A DNA stretch of 14,084 nt. Source: Methanomethylovorans sp. Lineage in GTDB: Archaea; Halobacteriota; Methanosarcinia; Methanosarcinales; Methanosarcinaceae. Positions 1 through 6,298 of this stretch are shown piece by piece. The translations under genes were made by a program, and so were the position numbers. The notes beneath the pieces are model-generated. The model worked only from the letters and a program-made list of their open reading frames with translations, made no database searches and was not told the DNA's origin. Position 1 is the stretch's first letter. Every line of letters begins with the position of its first letter. The stretch covers positions 1-14,084 of the forward strand of contig JAHFZE010000278.1 in assembly GCA_020854785.1 (NCBI GenBank), read 5' to 3'.

Positions 1-1038
1 TCTTCACCAGCACTTGCAGGAAGTTATGAGAGTGATTATGCTGCAGAGGATGCAGCTGTTTCAGGTAATTATGTCTATATGGCTGATTTGACCAACCTAG
101 TCGTTTTGAATGTCAGTACCCCTTCAGCATCAAAACTTGCAGGCAGTTATGCTACTGCTGGTTATGCACATGGTGTTGCTGTATCAGGTAATTACGTCTA
201 CGTAGCCGAAGGTAACAACGGGCTTGTCATCTTGAAGGTGACTGGTGCACAAATCCCTGTTCCACATAGTGTAGGTGTGTACAATAACGAAGGTACATGG
301 GCTCTGTGGAACACCGCTACCAGCTCTGCAGACATCGTAGGCTTCGGATGGGTAGGCACCGAGCCGGTAGAAGGTGATTGGGACGGAGATGGAATTACCG
401 AGGTGGGCATATACAATAGAGGAGGTAATAACTTCCTGATCCAGACAGACAGCGGATTCGATGTAATGGGTCTTGGCTGGCCAGGTGTTACCCCGGTAGT
501 AGGAGACTGGAATGGTGATGGTGCTGATGAGGTTGGTGTGTACAACAACGAAGGTACGTGGGCACTGTGGAACACCAATGCCAACTCTGCAAATATAGTT
601 GGGTTCGGCTGGCCGGGCACCGAGCCAATAGTTGGGGACTGGAATGGTGATGGAGTTACTGAGGTTGGTATCTATAACCGCGCTGGTAACAATTTTCTGA
701 TCAAGACCTCTGCAGGATATGACATAATAGGCCTTGGCTGGTCGGGTGTTACACCTGTAGCAGGCGACTGGAATGGAGATGGCGCTGACGACGTTGGCGT
801 GTACAACAATGAAGGCACTTGGGTTCTGTGGGATATGGAGGCCAATTCTCCAAATATCGTAGGCTTCGGTTGGCCTGGCACCCAGCCTATTATTGGTGAC
901 TGGGATGCTGATGGAGCTGATGAGGTTGGAGTATATAACACCGCAGGACACAATTTCCTGGTACGCACAGACAGTGGATTTGATATCATAGGTCTTGGAT
1001 GGGAGGGTGTGACCCCGGTTGTCGGGAACTGGGTTTAG
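1..1038 (+). CDS. LVIVD-repeat / VCBS-like extracellular repeat protein (5' truncated)
   Basis: The reading frame is open from the first base, so the true start lies outside the window; a Met at 79 is internal. The first ~80 visible residues hold two LVIVD-type repeats with the pattern LAGSY-x(n)-VAVSGNYVYVA-x(n)-GLVIL, a family forming beta-propellers in archaeal and bacterial surface proteins. From base 271 the protein switches to three tandem 87-residue units, each made of an A half (VGVYNNEGTWALWN...) and a B half (VGIYNRAGNNFLI...). Halves end in acidic loops such as DWNGDGADE, resembling the calcium-binding loops of VCBS/FG-GAP propellers. The last loop is cut to GNWV before the stop. 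No sorting signal or membrane segment is seen at the C-terminus. Inferred role: secreted or cell-surface adhesion or structural protein. The stop is TAG, the only one among the genes here whose stop is visible. Family level is fairly sure; function is unknown. Confidence 0.85.
   Translation, partial: SSPALAGSYESDYAAEDAAVSGNYVYMADLTNLVVLNVSTPSASKLAGSYATAGYAHGVAVSGNYVYVAEGNNGLVILKVTGAQIPVPHSVGVYNNEGTWALWNTATSSADIVGFGWVGTEPVEGDWDGDGITEVGIYNRGGNNFLIQTDSGFDVMGLGWPGVTPVVGDWNGDGADEVGVYNNEGTWALWNTNANSANIVGFGWPGTEPIVGDWNGDGVTEVGIYNRAGNNFLIKTSAGYDIIGLGWSGVTPVAGDWNGDGADDVGVYNNEGTWVLWDMEANSPNIVGFGWPGTQPIIGDWDADGADEVGVYNTAGHNFLVRTDSGFDIIGLGWEGVTPVVGNWV
271..1035 (+). repeat. Three tandem 261-bp coding repeats (87 aa each)
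   Basis: Units begin at 271, 532 and 793, exactly 261 bp apart, each opening with a VGVYNNEGTW-coding stretch. Each unit contains two related half-repeats of about 44 and 43 residues, giving six half-units. The third unit ends early at the stop codon. Third-codon-position differences between units are frequent, so the duplication is not very recent. Units 1 and 2 look closer to each other than to unit 3. Confidence 0.9.
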
Positions 1039-1352
1039 ATCCCATCTTTTTATTGGACATACAAAAATTTGAACAATAAGAAAGTATGATGGATTTTTCT
1101 AGACAGAAACAACGTATATCAGGGCCGTTCCAAGATCTCGTTGCACTGGGATCATTGATATGACTGATCATTAGAATTAGGAGGGGTAATTACTTCATAG
1201 GTACTATTCCGGGCATGTGTCTTAATGGAGTTTTACTCCGCAAGAATTTAAATATCACATCGACAGCATTAAATCATATATCTGTGATAATCCGCTCAGA
1301 TCACTGATCCATTCTTTATTATTCATCAATATGCGATATATGGAGCAAACCC
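1039..1352. other. 314-base intergenic region
   Basis: No convincing gene is visible. A T-rich stretch at 1044-1052 directly after the preceding TAG may act as an archaeal oligo-T terminator. A strong Shine-Dalgarno-like sequence (AGGAGGGG, about 1178-1185) has no suitable start codon behind it: the next codons are ATT ACT TCA TAG. AT-rich promoter-like sequence occupies 1245-1280 ahead of the GMP synthase gene. Confidence 0.5.
1246..1255 (+). promoter_or_regulatory. Candidate TATA box for the guaAB operon
   Basis: ATTTAAATAT resembles the archaeal TATA consensus (TTTATATA-like). Transcription would begin about 25 bases later, giving a leader of roughly 75-80 nt. Other AT-rich matches lie near 1273-1280 (ATCATATATC) and 1332-1340, so the exact box is uncertain. 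Confidence 0.35.
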
Positions 1353-2267
1353 ATGGTTAAAGTTGACAGATTCATTCCTCAGAGTATAGAGAAGATAAAG
1401 GAACAGATCTCCGGTCCTGCCATTATAGCTCTTTCAGGTGGTGTTGACAGCTCGGTCTGTGCCATGCTTGCACATCGTGCGATAGGTGATCTGCTATTTC
1501 CTATCTATATCGATACTGGACTCATGCGTAAAGGAGAAACTCAGAGAATAAAGGAGATCTTCTCTGATATGAACTTACAGGTCGTAGATGCCAGAGAGCG
1601 TTTCCTGGAAGCTCTGAAAGGCATAGATGATCCGGAACTAAAGCGCAAAGCTGTCGGTGAAACGTTCATCAGGGTTTTTGAAGAAGAGGCGAGGCTGCTT
1701 AAAGCAGAGTTCCTTATTCAGGGAACCATCTATCCCGACAGGATAGAGTCTGAAGGAGGTATAAAATCCCATCACAATGTAGGTGGTTTACCTTCTGTTG
1801 TGGATTTCAGGTCCATTGTAGAACCTCTGGAAGACCTGTATAAGGACGAAGTGAGGGAAGTTGCCAGAGCACTTGGCCTGCCCCATGAGATCTCTGAACG
1901 GATGCCCTTCCCGGGACCAGGACTTTCAGTACGCATAGTAGGTGAGGTCACTGAGGAAAAGGTCGAGGCAGTAAGGGAAGCCAACGCCATAGTAGAGGAA
2001 GAGCTTCTGGAAAGGTTCCATCCATGGCAGACGTTCGCTGCCATAGTGGGCAAAGGCACTGGGGTCAAAGGTGACCAGAGAGTACATGGGTGGATAGTTG
2101 CAGTACGTGCTGTCGGTTCTCGTGACGGTATGACTGCAGAGGCCATGGAACTGCCCTGGGATGTGCTAAAGCGCATCGAGTCGCGCATCACAGGCGAGAT
2201 CCCATCAGTTGCAAGAGTTGTGTATGACCTGTCTCCGAAACCCCCGGCAACCATCGAGTTCGAGTAA
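1353..2267 (+). CDS. guaAB: GMP synthase (glutamine-hydrolysing), ATP-pyrophosphatase subunit B
   Basis: This subunit converts XMP to GMP using ATP, with ammonia delivered by a separate glutamine amidotransferase subunit (GuaAA), the split arrangement usual in archaea. The 304-residue protein has the PP-loop SGGVDSS at residues 28-34, [10 protein letters not shown] at 124-133, SHHNVGGLP at 139-147 and the GMP synthetase signature [10 protein letters not shown] at 185-194. It ends with IEFE, the usual C-terminus of the dimerisation domain. The length fits the stand-alone subunit and no amidotransferase domain is attached. The ATG at 1353 has GGAG 7 bases upstream (1342-1345). Its TAA stop is followed without any gap by the ATG of the next gene, so the two are almost certainly co-transcribed. 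The amidotransferase subunit gene is not in this window. Identification is secure. Confidence 0.96.
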   Translation: MVKVDRFIPQSIEKIKEQISGPAIIALSGGVDSSVCAMLAHRAIGDLLFPIYIDTGLMRKGETQRIKEIFSDMNLQVVDARERFLEALKGIDDPELKRKAVGETFIRVFEEEARLLKAEFLIQGTIYPDRIESEGGIKSHHNVGGLPSVVDFRSIVEPLEDLYKDEVREVARALGLPHEISERMPFPGPGLSVRIVGEVTEEKVEAVREANAIVEEELLERFHPWQTFAAIVGKGTGVKGDQRVHGWIVAVRAVGSRDGMTAEAMELPWDVLKRIESRITGEIPSVARVVYDLSPKPPATIEFE

Positions 2268-3308
2268 ATGTCACTGAATACTACAGTTCTTGAGATACGC
2301 CAGAGGCAGCGGATCAAGCCGAATCCTCTGGATATGCCCTCTGCGGTGTGGACCGGCAAGGACCATGTGGATGGGAATGTGGAGAATACCCTTACCATGA
2401 TCTTCCGCACTTCCGGATGCTGGTGGGGTAAGGTTGGAGGCTGCACCATGTGTGGCTACGTGTATGACAGCGCGCATACTTCTCCCTCTGCTGAAGACCT
2501 GGTTTCCCAGTTCCGGAAAGCCATGGTTAAAGCTTCAAAGTTTGACAGGTTCATGGTCAAGATATTTACCTCAGGTAGTTTCCTTGATGAAAAGGAAGTG
2601 CCTGCAGATGCTCTTTCAAAGATACTGTCCCTTCTGGAAGAAGATGATCGGATCTTTAAGGTAGTGGTGGAATCCAGACCAGAGTTCCTGACAGACGCAT
2701 CAATGAAATTCTGTCTTGATCACCTTAAAGATACTTTGTTCGAGGTTGCCATAGGCCTAGAGACCAGTTCGGACCTCATAAGAAAACACTCTATCAACAA
2801 AGGTTTTACTTTCACGGATTATGTCAGGGCTGCCGAGGTTGCAAAAGCCAATGGTGTCGCAGTAAAGACGTATCTTATGCTGAAACCCCCTTTCATCTCA
2901 GAAAAACAGGCATTGGAGGACATTGTCGTCTCAATAAGGGAAGCGTCAGTATATTCGAGCGTGATCTCCATCAATTTGTGCAATGTGCAGAAAGGCACTC
3001 TTATAGAATATCTATGGGAGCGGGGTGAATACCGTCCCCCATGGCTATGGAGCATTGTGGATATACTTAAAAGGACAAAACAGGAGTTCCCGCATCTGGT
3101 CATCACTTCCGATCCAGTAGGTGCAGGTGCCAAAAGGGGACCACGTAACTGTAAGGAATGCAGCGGGCAGATTGCAGATGCCATACGGGCTTTTTCATTG
3201 AGCCAGGAACTGCATGATCTGGAAGGACTGGAATGTGATTGCAGGCATCTGTGGGAAAAGATACTGGTTCTGGACGATCTCAGCTTTGGCTCTCCTACCA
3301 TGGAGTGA
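2268..3308 (+). CDS. raSEA: Radical SAM protein, RaSEA-type (archaeosine biosynthesis)
   Basis: This 346-residue protein belongs to a radical SAM family related to Elp3 by its cysteine motif. Cys51-x7-Cys59-x2-Cys62 within SGCWWGKVGGCTMCGY would hold the 4Fe-4S cluster that cleaves S-adenosylmethionine. The C-terminal region carries further cysteines: Cys295-x2-Cys298 (NCKEC) and Cys323-x-Cys325 (CDC), possibly for zinc or an additional site. In the characterised family, RaSEA works with ArcS: ArcS attaches lysine to preQ0 at position 15 of tRNA, and RaSEA cleaves the adduct to leave archaeosine. The start ATG directly abuts the guaAB stop codon with no independent promoter, implying translational coupling. 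It converges on argB with five bases between the stop codons. The family call rests on the CWWG...GGCTMCGY signature and overall length; the exact reaction is inferred from the family. Confidence 0.85.
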   Translation: MSLNTTVLEIRQRQRIKPNPLDMPSAVWTGKDHVDGNVENTLTMIFRTSGCWWGKVGGCTMCGYVYDSAHTSPSAEDLVSQFRKAMVKASKFDRFMVKIFTSGSFLDEKEVPADALSKILSLLEEDDRIFKVVVESRPEFLTDASMKFCLDHLKDTLFEVAIGLETSSDLIRKHSINKGFTFTDYVRAAEVAKANGVAVKTYLMLKPPFISEKQALEDIVVSIREASVYSSVISINLCNVQKGTLIEYLWERGEYRPPWLWSIVDILKRTKQEFPHLVITSDPVGAGAKRGPRNCKECSGQIADAIRAFSLSQELHDLEGLECDCRHLWEKILVLDDLSFGSPTME

Positions 3309-3320
3309 ATCTCTCACTCC
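3302..3320. repeat. Hairpin spanning two convergent stop codons
   Basis: GGAGTGA (3302-3308), a five-base loop (ATCTC) and TCACTCC (3314-3320) form a perfect 7-bp inverted repeat. The left arm ends with the TGA stop of the radical SAM gene; the right arm contains the TGA stop of argB read on minus. No T-run follows on either strand, so a standard hairpin-plus-U terminator is not apparent. It could help 3' end formation or stability for both transcripts. Confidence 0.6.
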
Positions 3321-4210
3321 TCGTCCCCGCCTCTGTAAACCATTGTCCCTATCCCGGTATCTGTGAAGAGTTCCAGCAGGATTGAGTGAGATACGCTCCC
3401 ATCTATTATGTGCACTCTCTGCACACCGCTTTCCACTGCAGTCACAGCACCCCTTAGCTTAGGCACCATGCCACCTGAGATGACTCCCTCTCTCACAAGT
3501 TTGTCCACATCTTCAAGTTTCACTCTGGATATGCGGGAAGACTTATCTTCGATATTCCTCAGAATGCCCGGTACGTCTGTCATCAGAATGAGCTTTTGTG
3601 CTCTCAGGGCCGCTGCAATGTCTCCAGCTACTGTATCTGCATTTATGTTTAGCCCTCTTCCGCTGGAATCAATGGCAATTGGAGATATCACAGGAATATA
3701 ACCATGCTTTGTGACAATTTCCAGGATCTCCGTGTTGATTATCTCGGTCTCTCCCACCCAGCCCAGGTCAACCTCTTGCTCCATGTTCTCGATCATGACC
3801 TTTTGGGCAGCCATTTTCTTTGCAACGATGAGCTTACCATCTTTACCGGACAGGCCAATTCCCTTTCCTCCATGTCTGCCTATAAGGGAAACGATATCGG
3901 TATTTATGTTCCCCACCAATACCATGCGGGCAATTTCAAGGGTCTCATCATCTGTGATGCGTAGTCCACCTACAAATTTGGGTTTCTTGCCCATCCGGTT
4001 CATCTTCTCGGTGATCTCCGGTCCTCCGCCATGCACTATTATCGGGTGTATACCCACGAACTTCAGCAGAACGACATCTTCAATGATGTCACTCATTATT
4101 TGTTTGTCTACCATGGCATGGCCACCTACTTTGATGACCATTATGGCATTGTGGAACTTCCGTATGTAAGGAAGAGCCTCTATCAACACGTTCTCTCTTT
4201 TCAGTGTCAC
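3314..4210 (-). CDS. argB: Acetylglutamate kinase
   Basis: ArgB phosphorylates N-acetyl-L-glutamate with ATP, the second step of arginine (ornithine) synthesis in the cytoplasm. The 298-residue protein shows the amino acid kinase fold: KVGGHAM at residues 27-33 (nucleotide-contact lysine), VHGGGPEI at 59-66, GLRITDDETLE at 82-92 and a late HIIDGSVSHSILLELFTDTGIGTM block. The helix before KVGG (NVLIEALPYI) and that C-terminal block resemble arginine-inhibited, hexameric enzymes, so feedback inhibition by arginine is plausible but inferred. The start is a GTG at 4208-4210 with AGGGTGG just upstream; it gives the N-terminus TLKRENVLIEALPY typical of archaeal ArgB. No other arg gene is adjacent, but a NAGS-like acetyltransferase lies at 9022-9474. 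Identification is secure. Confidence 0.95.
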   Translation of the reverse strand: MTLKRENVLIEALPYIRKFHNAIMVIKVGGHAMVDKQIMSDIIEDVVLLKFVGIHPIIVHGGGPEITEKMNRMGKKPKFVGGLRITDDETLEIARMVLVGNINTDIVSLIGRHGGKGIGLSGKDGKLIVAKKMAAQKVMIENMEQEVDLGWVGETEIINTEILEIVTKHGYIPVISPIAIDSSGRGLNINADTVAGDIAAALRAQKLILMTDVPGILRNIEDKSSRISRVKLEDVDKLVREGVISGGMVPKLRGAVTAVESGVQRVHIIDGSVSHSILLELFTDTGIGTMVYRGGDEE

Positions 4211-4235
4211 AGTCCACCCTTATCTGTTGAGTTTG

Positions 4236-4280
4236 TTATAAATAAAAAGTAGCAGTATTGATGTAAATTCCAATATATTA
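4236..4280 (-). promoter_or_regulatory. Candidate argB promoter region
   Basis: Two TATA-like stretches precede argB on the minus strand: TTTATTTATAA (reverse complement of 4236-4246) and TAATATATT (reverse complement of 4272-4280). The nearer one would give an almost leaderless mRNA. The farther one would give a leader of about 40 nt that includes the AGGGTGG ribosome site, so it is the better candidate. Confidence 0.35.
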
Positions 4281-4320
4281 CTTTTATTGGACCATAAGAG
4301 AAATCATTAAAGATAATGTT

Positions 4321-4341
4321 GTTACCAGAATATCTGGTAAC
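4321..4341. repeat. Perfect 9-bp inverted repeat between MC1 and argB
   Basis: The arms GTTACCAGA (4321-4329) and TCTGGTAAC (4333-4341) flank a three-base ATA centre. It lies 29-49 bases past the MC1 stop codon and 111-131 bases before the argB start, with both genes on minus. It could be a 3' hairpin of the MC1 transcript, which also passes T-rich sequence (complement of 4343-4360), or an operator for argB. No T-run follows the hairpin on minus. Confidence 0.6.
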
Positions 4342-4369
4342 CGAAAAAGATAAAGAAATTCAATTTACT

Positions 4370-4660
4370 TTAGATCTTGTCGAGCTTCTCGATCCCCACT
4401 TTCTTCACGAAAGGTTTGCTGATCTTATCGGGCATCCAGTCCGGCTTGTTCTTAGGAGCATTTACATTTTCTCTCCAGCCCTTGAATACGTGGATCTTCT
4501 TGGTTCCTCTCTCGCGAAGCTTTATGGTTTCCGGCTTTGCTTTTGTTCCTTTGCCGCGGTTAGCGACCTTTAATGCTGCCTGTCGTGGCTGTTTCCCGGT
4601 AAATACACCGTGTTCGTTTCCGTTCTTATCTCTCAGTACAAAGTTCCTTGTTTCAACCAT
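4370..4660 (-). CDS. Chromosomal protein MC1 (archaeal nucleoid protein)
   Basis: MC1 is a small monomeric DNA-binding protein that sharply bends DNA and is the abundant chromatin protein of Methanosarcina and relatives. The whole sequence matches the family: TRNFVLRDKNGNEHGVFTGK near the N-terminus, QPRQAALKVANRGKGT, then LRERGTKKIHVFKGW and PDWMPDKISKPFVKK toward the end. It is about 96 residues long, rich in lysine and arginine. Two ATG codons are adjacent (4661-4663 and 4658-4660). GAGGTGA at 4665-4671 is one base from the first but four from the second, and starting at the second gives M-VETRNF, aligning with the M-SNTRNF start of known MC1. I therefore prefer 4660; 4663 is the alternative. 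The gene is monocistronic in appearance and divergent from mptA. Confidence 0.95.
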   Translation of the reverse strand: MVETRNFVLRDKNGNEHGVFTGKQPRQAALKVANRGKGTKAKPETIKLRERGTKKIHVFKGWRENVNAPKNKPDWMPDKISKPFVKKVGIEKLDKI

Positions 4661-4716
4661 CATGTCACCTCATAGCTTGCATGTGATTTTACTCGATAAA
4701 CCTATTCTGCACATAT

Positions 4717-4730
4717 AGTATATATATTTT
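4717..4730 (-). promoter_or_regulatory. TATA box of the MC1 gene
   Basis: AAAATATATATACT (reverse complement of 4717-4730) is a strong archaeal TATA-like element. Transcription starting about 25 bases downstream, near 4697, would give a leader of about 35 nt carrying the GAGGTGA ribosome site. This fits a highly expressed nucleoid protein. Confidence 0.6.
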
Positions 4731-4868
4731 TCTTTCAATGTTGCCTTTCGATTCTGGTTTATGCCAGCTGGATTATCGGGCGTACTTATAATCCTATAGA
4801 AATTATATTGCTGTTTAAATATTTTAATCTATCCCTTATCTAACACAACATTTACATGTAATGAACTC

Positions 4869-4885
4869 ATTTCCATTGTGGAAAT
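4869..4885 (+). promoter_or_regulatory. Inverted repeat upstream of mptA
   Basis: ATTTCC (4869-4874), five bases ATTGT, then GGAAAT (4880-4885) form a 6-bp dyad 63 bases before the mptA start. A 10-bp palindrome TTACATGTAA sits at 4852-4861 just upstream, and a related TTTACATGA recurs at 4912-4920. A TATA-like TTTAAATATTTTA lies at 4814-4826. These may be mptA control elements; no known regulator site is recognised. Confidence 0.3.
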
Positions 4886-4947
4886 ACGCATAAAAACGGA
4901 TTCATCTCACTTTTACATGAATGTGATCTGTTCTTAGAGGTAATGTT

Positions 4948-5898
4948 ATGGAACTTTCTACTGTCATATTGCCAGATATACAGGCCAATAAGCCCAAAAT
5001 ACCTATCAATCTTACTCGCGTAGGTGTGACGAACGTTAAAAAACTGGTAGCTGTCAAACGAAAAGACAAGCGTCCTGTCATGCTTATATCTACATTTGAT
5101 ATCTTCGTTGACCTGCCGTCTGACAGGAAAGGAGCCAACCTTTCCCGTAATTTCGAGGCAGTGGATGAAGTTCTGGAAAAGGCGGTCAATATGCCTGTTT
5201 ATGAAATAGAGCAGCTATGCAGTGATGTTGCTCTTAACTTGCTCGTAAGGCATGAATATGCCACAAGGGCAGAAGTCCATCTTAAGAGCGAATACGTGAT
5301 CAAAAGGGAATCTCCATCGACTAAGATGGAATGCCAGGAAGTGGTGGAGATCTTCGCTGAAGCGAAAGCCAGTAGGGAAGAAACAGGGAACATAAATATC
5401 ACCAAGCTCATAGGAGCCGAAGTGGTGGGAATGACGGCTTGCCCATGTGCTCAGGAGATCATGACGGACAATGCCCGTAAACAACTTGAAGAGATCGGTG
5501 TGGACAATAGGAAAATAGCTGAATTCCTTCACCGTGTGCCCATGGCAACTCATAACCAGAGGGGAAGAGGGATCATCTCAATTGAAGTTGCAAGTGATGA
5601 TTTCATCTCTCTTGAAAAGGTGATCGCTATCATCGAGAGGTCAATGAGCTCAAGTGTCTTCGAATTGCTGAAGCGCTCAGATGAAGCCATGGTGGTTCAG
5701 ACGGCTCACAAGAACCCAAAGTTCGTGGAAGACTGTGTCCGTACCATGGCGCATAATGTTGTTAAAGAGTTCAAGGACCTTCCGGATGATGCAATAGTCA
5801 CAATAAAACAGATCAATGAGGAAAGTATTCACCGCCACAATGCCTTTGCTGAAAGGGTTGCAACTATGGGTGAACTTCGTAATGAGATAAGGAATTAA
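4948..5898 (+). CDS. mptA: GTP cyclohydrolase MptA (archaeal, FolE2-like)
   Basis: MptA opens the GTP ring to make 7,8-dihydroneopterin 2',3'-cyclic phosphate, the first step of methanopterin synthesis; related enzymes also feed the 7-deazaguanine (archaeosine) route. The 316-residue length is typical. Visible family blocks are [13 protein letters not shown] at 55-67, GMTACPCAQ at 161-169 (with the expected metal-site cysteine) and HNQRGRG at 202-208. The ATG at 4948 has GAGGT at 4937-4941, six bases away, and gives the usual N-terminus containing LPDIQ. The gene is divergent from MC1 and is followed after 55 bases by the DUF2098 gene in the same direction, although a T6 run lies between. Identification is secure; the division between methanopterin and archaeosine roles is inference. 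Confidence 0.95.
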   Translation: MELSTVILPDIQANKPKIPINLTRVGVTNVKKLVAVKRKDKRPVMLISTFDIFVDLPSDRKGANLSRNFEAVDEVLEKAVNMPVYEIEQLCSDVALNLLVRHEYATRAEVHLKSEYVIKRESPSTKMECQEVVEIFAEAKASREETGNINITKLIGAEVVGMTACPCAQEIMTDNARKQLEEIGVDNRKIAEFLHRVPMATHNQRGRGIISIEVASDDFISLEKVIAIIERSMSSSVFELLKRSDEAMVVQTAHKNPKFVEDCVRTMAHNVVKEFKDLPDDAIVTIKQINEESIHRHNAFAERVATMGELRNEIRN

Positions 5899-5899
5899 A

Positions 5900-5905
5900 T
5901 TTTTT
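5900..5905 (+). terminator. Oligo-T terminator candidate after mptA
   Basis: Six consecutive T's begin two bases after the mptA TAA stop. Archaeal RNA polymerase can terminate at oligo-T without a stem. Whether DUF2098 is read from mptA by readthrough or from its own promoter cannot be decided from sequence. Confidence 0.4.
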
Positions 5906-5953
5906 CAGGCCATTGCGGTCATTTGTCTTCTCAGTTAAAATAATGTGGTAAAT

Positions 5954-6268
5954 ATGGCTGAAGGTTCAGATCCTATCCCGGCACAAGATCTTAATGGGAC
6001 CCCTATCACTATTGGTTCATATGTACTGTATCTAAATACCGGCACAGCAGGGCAGGTTACAGAACTCAAGCAGGAAGAGGGTACTATATGGGCGCTGGTG
6101 GACACCACCGGACTCTATTATAATATCCAGGTTCTTGTAGTCACGGATGCAAATGCTGTGAAGGTCCGAAAAGAACGTGAAACCGGAGAAATAGATAAAG
6201 ATGACCTTGTCAGACAACAAACTCCGGCAACGGTAGCTGACATTGGACAGGTGACAGGTGGAGGATAA
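5954..6268 (+). CDS. DUF2098 family protein
   Basis: This small protein of 104 residues is recognisable as the DUF2098 family, found mainly in methanogens and of unknown function. The core is NGTPITIGSYVLYLNTGTAG, then QVTELKQEEGTIWALVDTTG and LYYNIQVLVVTD, a compact beta-rich pattern like an SH3-type barrel. The tail (from about residue 70) is charged and low in hydrophobics. Two starts are possible: GTG at 5945 or ATG at 5954. I prefer the ATG because GTGGTAAATATG is also the start context of the amidotransferase gene at 13582-13593, where the ATG is certain to be the start. The stop codon falls in a hairpin. There is no signal peptide or membrane segment. Confidence 0.8.
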   Translation: MAEGSDPIPAQDLNGTPITIGSYVLYLNTGTAGQVTELKQEEGTIWALVDTTGLYYNIQVLVVTDANAVKVRKERETGEIDKDDLVRQQTPATVADIGQVTGGG

Positions 6269-6276
6269 CATCCTCC
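6260..6276 (+). terminator. Hairpin at the DUF2098 stop codon
   Basis: GGAGGAT (6260-6266), loop AAC, ATCCTCC (6270-6276) form a perfect 7-bp stem. ACA/TGT can extend pairing past a three-base bulge. The TAA stop occupies 6266-6268, so it lies at the top of the stem and in the loop. It sits between convergent genes (the next ends at 6299). No long T-run follows, so terminator function is a guess. Confidence 0.5.
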
Positions 6277-6298
6277 TGTAATTTCGTTATATTTCCTG

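Noticed and set aside
184..951. Long antisense open frame of 255 codons, plus others at 198-620 and 672-989, across the repeat protein
   Set aside because: The 261-bp repeat period is a multiple of three, so a stop-free stretch in one unit repeats in all. The antisense products show no family features.
1150..1174. Repeated GATCATT sequences in the first intergenic region
   Set aside because: Short, imperfect and AT-rich; no consistent spacing or symmetry that would support an operator or repeat element.
1772..2449. Antisense open frame of 225 codons over guaAB and the radical SAM start
   Set aside because: It overlaps two securely identified genes, has no recognisable domain and lies in a shadow frame.
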